Origin: Pantoea sp.
Lineage (GTDB): Bacteria; Pseudomonadota; Gammaproteobacteria; Enterobacterales; Enterobacteriaceae
DNA: 64,000 nucleotides
Reading direction: 5' to 3'
NCBI RefSeq assembly: GCF_028283705.1
Contig: NZ_JAPWKD010000034.1
Span: forward strand, 310,001-374,000
The notes beneath the pieces were generated by a model. The model did not search any database and was not told where the DNA came from. It worked only from the letters and a program-made list of their open reading frames with translations. Made by a program: the position numbers and the translations under genes. Shown here piece by piece: positions 59,101 to 64,000 of this stretch; position 1 is the stretch's first letter; the number at the start of each line of letters is the position of its first letter.

Positions 59101-62100
59101 ACCAAAGACAATACGCCGGTTCTGAGCGGCCTGGCCGCAGAGAATGACATCATCACCATTCACGATGGGGCGACGGTACTGGGTTCGGTGCTGGTGGATG
59201 CCAGCGGGCAGTGGACTTTCACGCCCTCACCGGTGCTGGCTGATGGTGCCCATGCGCTGTTCATTACCACGGTGGATGGCCTGGGTAACCCTGGTGCCAC
59301 CTCCGCTACCATCAATATCACCGTCGATACCGTTGCTCCGGCTACCGTGGCTGATTTGGTGGTTAGCAACGACAGCAGCGGCACGCCAGTGGCGATTGCG
59401 GACGGCAGTTCAACCAATGACAGCACGCCATTGCTCACCGGCACCGCAGAGGCGAATGCGGTGATCACCATTTACGATGGCACCAGCGTGGTAGGTTCCA
59501 CCATCACGAATGCCTCGGGTAACTGGAGCTACAATACTCCGACCCTCAGCAACGGTTCGCATACTCTGAGCGTAACGGCGACCGATGCAGCCGGTAATGC
59601 CAGCGGCAACTCCACTGCGGTGACGTTCACGGTGGATACCCACGCACCGGCTGCCGCAACGCTGGTGGTGACCAATGATGTCACCAGCGCAGTAGTACCG
59701 AATGGCGGTTCCACCAACGACAGTACGCCAACCCTGAGCGGTACGGCGGAAGCGAACAGCGTGGTCACTATCTACGATGGCACCACGGTGCTGGGTTCTG
59801 TCGCAGCGAGTGCAGGCGGTACCTGGAGTTTCACCATCGCCACCCTTGCCGAGGGCAGTCATGCGCTGAGCGTCAGGGCGACCGATGCGGCAGGTAACGT
59901 CAGTGTGGCATCCAGCACGGCTACGGTAGTGATTGATACCGTGGCACCGGGCGCGGTGACCCTGGCTGCCAGCAACAACAACGGCAGCACGGCGATACCG
60001 ATTGCCAGCAACGGCACCACCAACGACAACACACCGTTGTTGAGTGGCACGGCGGAAGCAGGCAGTAAAATCACCATCTCTGACGGCACTACCGTGCTGG
60101 GTACCGTGACCGCAGGCAGCAACGGGGCGTGGAGTTTCACCACATCGACACTGGCTGATGGTCCTCATACCCTGAACGTCACCGCCACCGATGCGGCGGG
60201 CAACGTCAGCCCGACCGCGTCCGTGACCCTGACGGTGGATACTACAGCACCAACTGCTTCGACGCTGACGGTCACCGCTGATAACGTCACGCCAAACGTG
60301 ACCATACCGAGCGGCGGCTCGACTAACGACAACACGCCAACCCTGAGCGGCACGGCGGAAGTGGGTGCGGTGGTCACCATCTCTGATGGCAGCACGGTGC
60401 TGGGTTCCGTGACGGCAGGCGCGGGTGGCGCATGGAGCTTCACTACCAGTGCGCTGAGTAATGGTACGCATCCGCTGAGCGTGACGGTGAAAGATGCGGC
60501 GGGTAACGTCAGTGCGGCCACGTCGGCGACGGTGATTGTCGATACTGTGGCACCGGCGGCTTCCACGCTGGTAGTGACCAACGATGTCACCAGCACGGTG
60601 GTTCCAAACGGCGGTTCGACGAATGACAACACGCCAACCCTGAGCGGCACGGCGGAAGTTGGCAGCAGAGTTACCATCTCTGACGGCAGCACGGTGCTGG
60701 GTACGGTGACGGTTGGCGCGGGTGGTACCTGGAGCTTTATCCCAACTGCCTTGCTCGATGGTACTCACCCGCTGAGCGTCACGGTGACTGATTTGGCGGG
60801 TAACGTCAGTGGCACCACCTCGGCGACGGTGGTCATCGATACCGTAGCGCCAGCGGCGATAGCTGGACTGGCGGCCAGCAACAACAACGGCAGTACGCCA
60901 GTGGCGATTGCTAACAACGGCACCACCAACGACAACACACCGTTGTTGAGTGGCACGGCGGAAGCTGGCAGCAAAATCACCATCTCTGATGGCACTACCG
61001 TGCTGGGTACCGTGACCGCAGGCAGCAACGGGGCGTGGAGCTTCACCACATCGACGCTGGCTGATGGTCCTCATACCCTGAACGTCACCGCCACCGATGC
61101 GGCGGGCAACGTCAGCCCGAACGCGTCCGTGACCCTGACGGTGGATACCGGCGTACCAACCGCTTCAACGCTGACGGTCACCGCCGATAACGTCACACCA
61201 AACGTGACCATACCGAGTGGTGGCTACACCAACGACAACACGCCAACCCTGAGCGGCACGGCGGAAGCAGGTGCGGTGGTCACCATCTCTGATGGCAGCA
61301 CGGTGCTGGGTTCTGTGACGGCAGGCGCGGGCGGTGCATGGAGCTTCACCACCAGCGCGCTGAGTAATGGTACGCATCCACTGAGTGTGACGGTGAAAGA
61401 TGCGGCGGGTAACGTCAGCCCGGCTACGGCGGCGACGGTGATTGTCGATACCGTCGCACCGGCGGCCTCGACGCTGGTCATTACCAACGATGCGGCGGGT
61501 GTGGTGGTACCGAATGGCGGTTCGACCAACGACAGCACGCCAGTGTTGAGTGGTACGGCAGAAGCGGGCAGCAAAGTCACTATCTCTGACGGCAGCACGG
61601 TGCTGGGGACGGTGACGGTTGGTGCAGGCGGCACCTGGAGTTTCACCACCGCCACGCTGACCAACGGCACCCATCCACTGAGCGTCACGGTGACTGACCT
61701 GGCGGGCAACGTCAGTGGCACCACCTCTGCCAGTGTGATTATCGATACCGTGGCACCGGCAGCGGTGACCGGTCTGGCGGCCAGCAACAACAACGGCAGT
61801 ACGCCAGTGGCGATCCCCAACAACGGTAGCACTAACGACAACACCCCGGCCCTGAGTGGCACGGCGGAAGCGGGCAGCAAAGTCGCTATTTATGATGGTG
61901 CGACATTGCTGGGTACGGTGACCGCAGGCAGCAACGGGGCATGGAGCTTCACCACATCGACGCTGGCTGATGGTCCTCATACCCTGAACGTCACCGCCAC
62001 CGATGCGGCGGGCAACGTCAGCCCGAACGCGTCCGTGACGCTGACGGTGGATACCGGTGTACCGGCGGCTTCGACGCTGACGGTCACCGCTGATAACGTC

Positions 62101-64000
62101 ACGCCAAACGTGACGATACCGAGTGGTGGTTACACCAACGACAACACGCCAACTCTGAGCGGCACGGCAGAAGCGGGGTCAGTCGTCACCATTACTGATG
62201 GCAGTACGGTGCTGGGTTCGGTCACTGTTGGTGCGGGAGGAGCATGGAGCTTCACCACCAGTGCGTTGAGTAACGGTACGCATCCGCTGAGCGTGACGGT
62301 GAAAGATGCGGCCGGTAACGTCAGCCCAGCCACGGCGGCGACGGTGATTGTTGATACTGTGGCACCGACGGCTTCCACGCTGACGGTCACCGCCGATAAC
62401 GTCACGCCAAACGTGACAGTGCCGAGTGGCGGCTCGACCAACGACACGACACCTACGCTGAGCGGTACGGCAGAAATCGGCAGCAAAGTCACCATCTATG
62501 ACGGCAGCGCGGTGCTGGGTACGTTAACCGTAGGGGGAAGCGGCACCTGGAGCTTCACCACCGCCACGCTGACCAATGGCACCCATCCGCTGAGTGTCAC
62601 GGTGACTGACCTGGCGGGCAACGTCAGTGGGACTACCTCCGCCAGCGTGATCATCGATACCGTGGCACCGGCAGCGGTGACCGGCCTGGCGGCCAGCAAC
62701 AACAACGGCGGTACGGCGGTGGCCATTCCCAACAATGGCACCACCAATGACAACACGCCGTTGCTGAGCGGCACGTCGGAAGCCGGGGCGAAGATCTCCA
62801 TCTACGACGGTGCGACGTTGCTTGGCACCACCACGGCGGCCAGCAGTGGGGCATGGAGCTTTACCACCAGCACCCTGACTGAAGGCACCCACACCCTGAA
62901 CGTCACCGCCACCGATGCGGCGGGCAACGTCAGCCCGAACGCGTCAGTTACGCTGACGGTGGATACGGTGGCACCGACGGCTTCGACGCTGACGGTCACC
63001 GCCGATAACGTCACGCCAAACGTGACGATACCGAATGGTGGCTATACCAGAGACACCACGCCGGTACTGAGCGGTACGGCAGAGGTGGGCAGTCGTGTCA
63101 CCATTTATGATGGTGCGACCATCATCGGTTCTGTCACGGTTGGAGCCAGTGGGACATGGAGTTTTACCACAGCGGTGCTGGCTGACGGTTCTCATCCGAT
63201 AAGCGTCACGGCAACGGATACGGCAGGCAACGTCAGTAACATCACCACGGCGACGGTAAATGTGGATACCGTGGCACCGACAGCTGCCACCGCGCTGGCG
63301 GTCAACTCGGCGGGTACCACACTGACCGGTACGGGCGAAGCGGGCAGCACGGTGACGGTGAAAGATGCCGGAGGTAACACCATCGGTACTGGCACCGTCG
63401 GCGTCACCGGCAGCTTCTCGGTCACGCTGACCACCGCGCAAACAACCGGGGCAACGTTGTCTGTCTCCCTGACCGATGCGGCGGGTAACACCTCACCAAC
63501 CGCCACGGTGCTGGGTGCCATCAAAATTGTCGCGGTTAATGACTTCAACGAACTGGATTACAGCACCACTTCAGGAACGATCAGCAACACCACAGGTACC
63601 ACAAATACGGGTACCGCGTTGTTGAGTGTCAATCTGGGTAGCGTGCTTGGAGTCGGTGTGTTGAGCAGCTCCAATGCCTACATGATTAACGTCGGCACCG
63701 GTGATACGCGAACAGTGACGTTGCACGCGTCTGAGACCAGCCTGATATCTCTGATAGGTAGCTACTCGCTGTATCTTTACCAGCAGCAGACGGATGGTAC
63801 CTGGAAGGTTATCTCCACCACGACTAACTACATCTCCACGACGATACTGTCGTTGCTGACACAAACCGGATCCAACATAACCTATAGCAATCTGGGCACT
63901 GGGACTTACGCCGTTGTACTGGGGGCCAGTAGCGGAATCAGTGTACTGCCTTCTACCAGTGTTACCACGGTGTCGGATATCACCACCATCGCGGCGACGG
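50197..64000 (+). CDS. Giant BapA/LapA-like biofilm adhesin with Ig-like repeats (3' end outside window)
   Basis: An uninterrupted frame of 4,601 codons from ATG 50197 to the window edge. Residues 1-108 are a BapA-type prefix domain (MNNISVTPKGGTIASVLNGN at the start, then NFYGPNGESDLVLQDHNG near 65-80). Residues 114-133 are hydrophobic (AIAAFGLGGAALAGIAAMFA), followed by a Gly/Asn-rich linker at 138-174. From about 178 to 4,360 there are 41 Ig-like domains of about 102 residues with a conserved GxW(S/T)F core, a TPxLSGTAE start and a VTDxAGN motif. A shorter 42nd domain lacks the Trp. From about 4,445 a different, non-repeated domain begins. No N-terminal Sec signal is seen, which fits type I secretion with a C-terminal signal beyond the window. 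Expected role: cell-cell and surface adhesion. Composition is rich in Thr, Ser, Asp, Gly and Ala, and I saw no Cys codon in the parts I translated. Confidence 0.9.
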   Translation, partial: MNNISVTPKGGTIASVLNGNNITLTSPSVVQLKLEKSDIKSYTRNGNDLIVTTKSGEVVVIHNFYGPNGESDLVLQDHNGALWWVEHPGESGFQYVSIDSTDGLLAENTTHDGAIAAFGLGGAALAGIAAMFAGSSSGGGGSSNAGGGDNGGGGDNGGGGNNGGGGGNNGGGGGDTTAPGVATNLVLTDTAGSIQGAIASGSSTDDTTPTLSGTAEAGSTVSIYDGNTLLGTVTVGADGTWSFTTPTLGDGSHSLTTTVTDAAGNTSAASDPINFTVDTVAPVAASDLVVTDNVGGTQGPLTSGSSTDDNTPTLSGRAEAGATVSIYDGTTLLGTVVVGSNGDWSFTTPVLSNGNHSLSVTVTDAAGNVSAATPAFDLTVDAIAPATSSLQVTDDSGSTPRQLGDGASTHDNTPVLSGLATANAVITLYDGNTLLGSVVAGSDGQWVFTPTVLADGSHSFHAIITDAQGNQTDSNTIIINIDTVAPEAAGDLHLSNNDGSTIVPVPAGSSTNDTTPLLTGTAEPGSTVTISDGTTVLGTAVVGSDGNWIFTTPTLGEGQHSLTTTVTDPAGNTSPASDPINFTVDTTPPAAASGLTVTDNVGDSQGALTSGEATDDNTPTLSGQAEPNSLISIYDGTTLLGNATTDVNGNWSFTTPALTNGNHSLTVTVTDNAGNVSAATPAFVVDVNAGVPPATSSLEVTNDNGNTLEQLSNGASTNDNTPVLSGLSVANTLITLYDGTTVLGSVTADSNGQWSFTPTALADGAHAFHATSTDGTGNITDSITINITIDTQAPTAAGDLQLSNNDGSTVVPITAGSATNDSSPQLSGTAEPGSTVTISDGTTVLGTATVNPDGSWSYTTPQLTDGSHSLTTTVTDAAGNTSPATAPVTFTVDTTPPAAVSGLVVTDNVGDSQGPLTSGGFSDDNTPTLSGQAEANSVVSVYDGNTLLGTVTVGSDGSWSFTPDALTNGSHSLTATVTDAAGNVSPATTPFNVTINADLPPATSSLQVTDDTGNTLVQLSDGDFTHDSTPVLSGLSGANNLITLYDGTTVLGSVTADGNGQWVFTPTALADGAHAFHASITDINGNVTDSATINITIDTVATGAAAGLQLSNDESGTPVPIEPGSATNDNTPVLSGSAEPNSIVSILDGDTLLGTTTVDTNGNWSFTLPTLTEGEHSLTTTVTDQAGNISDPSSPFVFTVDTTPPAAADNVQLSNDSSGTPVPITSGATNDTTPVLSGTAEPGSTVTVSDGSTVLGTTTTDSDGNWSFTTPTLDQGDHSLTTTVTDPAGNTGPATTPIVVNVDTTAPDAATGLQLSNDLTGTPVPIADGGVTNDTTPVLSGTAEPGSTVTVSDGSTVLGTATVGSDGNWSFTTTPLGEGDHSLTATVTDPAGNTSAASDPVSVTIDTTAPAVAGDVLLSNDTSGTPVAIAAGGATNDTTPVLSGTADPGTTVTVADNGSVLGTATVDNDGNWSFTTPELGEGAHSLTATVTDPAGNTSPPSAAIEFTVDTTAPAAATGLQLSNDESGTSIPIAAGGTTNDTTPVLSGSAEPGSTVTIADGANVLGSAVVDGNGNWSFTTPALDEGDHSLTATVTDAAGNTGAASDPIAVTIDTTAPAAAADLLLSNDSSGSSVPITSGATNDTTPVLSGTAEAGSTVTVSDGSVVLGTATVDNAGNWSFTTPELSEGSHSLTTTVTDPAGNISVTSDPVAFTVDTQPPAAATGLQLSNDTSGTPVLIAAGGATNDTTPVLSGTAEPGSTVTVSDGTNVLGTATVDGDGNWSFTTPALDEGDHSLTTTVTDAAGNVGPVSDPIAVTIDTTAPAVADNLQLSNDNSGALVPITTGATNDTTPVLSGTAEAGSTVTVSDGTNVLGTAIVDSDGNWSFTTPALDQGDHSLTTTVTDPAGNTGTASDPILLTVDTTAPDPVTNLTATNDNGDTLNGLTNDSTPTLSGTAEAGSIISIYDNMALIGTVLADATTGAWSVTLQTLTDGDHNLMVTETDPAGNISAPSNMVALTVDTTAPDAADFALNNNNNGSTEIPIANGGITNDNSPVLSGTTEPNSLITIYDGTDAIGSVTTDGSGNWSFITTPLPDGDHALSITVTDAAGNTGPSSAALNFAIDTTAPDPVTDLAVNNNEGSTLVPITEGNLTNDATPELTGTAEAGSIVSIYDGNTLLGTTSAGADGSWTFITSELGQGPHSLSVTVSDAAGNTSANSATVDFTVDSEAPAAADNLVLTNDQSGTTIAAGGSTNDNTPVLSGTAEANSIVTVSDGSNVLGTAITDADGNWSFTTPTLNDGTHSLSVTVADVAGNVSDPTAPIALTVDTVAPSAASNLALTNDAGTDPVAIPDGGLTNDNTPVLSGAADAGSIIVISDENGVLGSVIVGDAGTWSFTTSALADGSHTLSVTATDAAGNASIPATISLVVDATAPDPAAGITLSNDNGTTPTAITDGSTTGDSTPLLAGTAEAGSTVTILDGSTVLGTVLVDSNGQWSFNTPTLSDASHSLSVTVTDAAGNTSAASTPITFTVDTAQPDPTSLVVSDDNGTTPVPLADGATTNDNTPLLTGTAEASSIITIYDGTVVIGSVAADGSGNWSFSAPTLTDGTHILSATVTDTFGNVSTASTTITVAVDATAPEPVSDLLLQNNNSTPAVTIADGGSTNDNTPELSGTAEANSIVTVYDGTTLLGSVAADGSGNWSYVTSTLSNATHTLNVTVTDEAGNVSSTTSVTVTVNNVVPDPVSNFAIYDNDGTTPVLVANNGSTDDNTPVLRGNAAAGDTINIFQDGTLIGTTTVADNGTWRFETTALTDGLYTYAVSVTDAAGNTSALSADYTVTIDTIAPGAVNDLVVTDDAGAQTGELTSGDTTDDNTPTLSGSAATGDVVSIYDGTTLLGTVTAAAGAWSFTPAALSNGNHSFTVTVTDPAGNVSAVSSPAFDLIISAGQPPATSTLEITDDSGSTLVQLSNGADTKDNTPVLSGLAAENDIITIHDGATVLGSVLVDASGQWTFTPSPVLADGAHALFITTVDGLGNPGATSATINITVDTVAPATVADLVVSNDSSGTPVAIADGSSTNDSTPLLTGTAEANAVITIYDGTSVVGSTITNASGNWSYNTPTLSNGSHTLSVTATDAAGNASGNSTAVTFTVDTHAPAAATLVVTNDVTSAVVPNGGSTNDSTPTLSGTAEANSVVTIYDGTTVLGSVAASAGGTWSFTIATLAEGSHALSVRATDAAGNVSVASSTATVVIDTVAPGAVTLAASNNNGSTAIPIASNGTTNDNTPLLSGTAEAGSKITISDGTTVLGTVTAGSNGAWSFTTSTLADGPHTLNVTATDAAGNVSPTASVTLTVDTTAPTASTLTVTADNVTPNVTIPSGGSTNDNTPTLSGTAEVGAVVTISDGSTVLGSVTAGAGGAWSFTTSALSNGTHPLSVTVKDAAGNVSAATSATVIVDTVAPAASTLVVTNDVTSTVVPNGGSTNDNTPTLSGTAEVGSRVTISDGSTVLGTVTVGAGGTWSFIPTALLDGTHPLSVTVTDLAGNVSGTTSATVVIDTVAPAAIAGLAASNNNGSTPVAIANNGTTNDNTPLLSGTAEAGSKITISDGTTVLGTVTAGSNGAWSFTTSTLADGPHTLNVTATDAAGNVSPNASVTLTVDTGVPTASTLTVTADNVTPNVTIPSGGYTNDNTPTLSGTAEAGAVVTISDGSTVLGSVTAGAGGAWSFTTSALSNGTHPLSVTVKDAAGNVSPATAATVIVDTVAPAASTLVITNDAAGVVVPNGGSTNDSTPVLSGTAEAGSKVTISDGSTVLGTVTVGAGGTWSFTTATLTNGTHPLSVTVTDLAGNVSGTTSASVIIDTVAPAAVTGLAASNNNGSTPVAIPNNGSTNDNTPALSGTAEAGSKVAIYDGATLLGTVTAGSNGAWSFTTSTLADGPHTLNVTATDAAGNVSPNASVTLTVDTGVPAASTLTVTADNVTPNVTIPSGGYTNDNTPTLSGTAEAGSVVTITDGSTVLGSVTVGAGGAWSFTTSALSNGTHPLSVTVKDAAGNVSPATAATVIVDTVAPTASTLTVTADNVTPNVTVPSGGSTNDTTPTLSGTAEIGSKVTIYDGSAVLGTLTVGGSGTWSFTTATLTNGTHPLSVTVTDLAGNVSGTTSASVIIDTVAPAAVTGLAASNNNGGTAVAIPNNGTTNDNTPLLSGTSEAGAKISIYDGATLLGTTTAASSGAWSFTTSTLTEGTHTLNVTATDAAGNVSPNASVTLTVDTVAPTASTLTVTADNVTPNVTIPNGGYTRDTTPVLSGTAEVGSRVTIYDGATIIGSVTVGASGTWSFTTAVLADGSHPISVTATDTAGNVSNITTATVNVDTVAPTAATALAVNSAGTTLTGTGEAGSTVTVKDAGGNTIGTGTVGVTGSFSVTLTTAQTTGATLSVSLTDAAGNTSPTATVLGAIKIVAVNDFNELDYSTTSGTISNTTGTTNTGTALLSVNLGSVLGVGVLSSSNAYMINVGTGDTRTVTLHASETSLISLIGSYSLYLYQQQTDGTWKVISTTTNYISTTILSLLTQTGSNITYSNLGTGTYAVVLGASSGISVLPSTSVTTVSDITTIAAT
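51352..53500 (+). repeat. 924-bp three-domain super-repeat, N-terminal part of array
   Basis: The distinctive ATSSL module start occurs at 51352, 52276 and 53200, exactly 924 bp apart, with a long shared sequence (VLSGL, then ITLYDG and FHA). A further copy of this module type starts at 59032, isolated in the distal part of the array. Confidence 0.8.
59950..63040 (+). repeat. 906-bp three-domain super-repeat, C-terminal part of array
   Basis: The anchor AASNNNG occurs at 59971 (codon of the Ser), 60877, 61783 and 62695, spaced 906, 906 and 912 bp. Long stretches of DNA are nearly identical between copies, for example the NVTATDAAGNVSPNASVTL segment near 61081, 61987 and 62899. Confidence 0.85.

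Larger units (their letters stand above)
50728..63279 (+). repeat. Tandem array of 41 Ig-like domain repeats in the adhesin gene
   Basis: The conserved Trp codon of each domain lies at 50917, 51226, 51532, 51838, 52147, 52456 and so on to 63157. Successive spacings are 297-312 bp (mean 306 bp over 40 intervals), always a multiple of three. Spacer lengths of 297-303 bp are concentrated after 59.5 kb. Confidence 0.9.

Noticed and set aside
57079-61980. Several more minus-strand frames of 200-554 codons
   Set aside because: Same cause: they mirror the adhesin array, have no ribosome sites that I can see and match no family.
50728-63279. CRISPR-like periodic repeats
   Set aside because: The period is about 306 bp and in frame, without short identical repeats and unique spacers. 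These are protein domains.

Overview
The window is a stretch of an Enterobacterales chromosome. The order speC, mltC-yggX-mutY, trmB-yggL-yggN, hemW-rdgB-yggT, yggS, yggR, ruvX-yqgE-gshB, rsmE, endA, sprT, galP, metK, speA follows the E. coli backbone. The proteins are close to E. coli but clearly diverged. Accessory content (haem uptake, an aromatic acid decarboxylase cassette, a giant Ig-repeat adhesin) suggests the Erwiniaceae, Pantoea or Erwinia-like. That is an inference from protein similarity and gene order, not a database result.

Accessory half, 1-21.7 kb. A partial SDR gene is followed by a siderophore-interacting ferric reductase and a PadR regulator (yqjH/yqjI-like pair). Next is a UbiD/UbiX-type hydroxyarylic acid decarboxylase operon with a DUF554 membrane protein and a LysR regulator. 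A Cys-type SelT/SelW protein sits convergent to the LysR gene. A Fur-box-controlled haem uptake operon (TonB receptor, HmuS, HmuT, HmuU, HmuV) follows, then an AcuI/YhdH reductase and an internally deleted Rpn-family remnant. The last block is a divergent catabolic locus: an FAD oxidoreductase plus a polar amino acid ABC transporter on the minus strand, and an IclR regulator, SDR and second FAD oxidoreductase on the plus strand.

Backbone, 21.7-48.5 kb. The backbone runs from speC, with a long structured leader, to speA. One insertion lies between yggN and hemW: a tkt-PTS IIA-IIB-IIC operon with a divergent GntR/UTRA regulator. yggU, which sits between rdgB and yggT in E. coli, is missing. galP has a CRP-like site and two gal-type operators about 203 bp apart. 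Polyamine synthesis (speC, speA), SAM synthesis (metK), glutathione synthesis (gshB) and base-excision or nucleotide sanitation (mutY, rdgB) are represented.

Surface-adhesion end, 48.5-64 kb. After the speA terminator an AT-rich non-coding interval leads to a stand-alone EAL-domain protein, an overlapping 60-residue protein of unknown function, and the first 4,601 codons of a BapA/LapA-like adhesin that runs off the window. The adhesin has an N-terminal prefix domain, a hydrophobic segment, a Gly-rich linker and 41 Trp-marked Ig-like repeats of about 102 residues. Two different three-domain super-repeats (924 bp and about 906 bp) are visible inside the array. The EAL/small-protein/adhesin locus is the most interesting part of the window.
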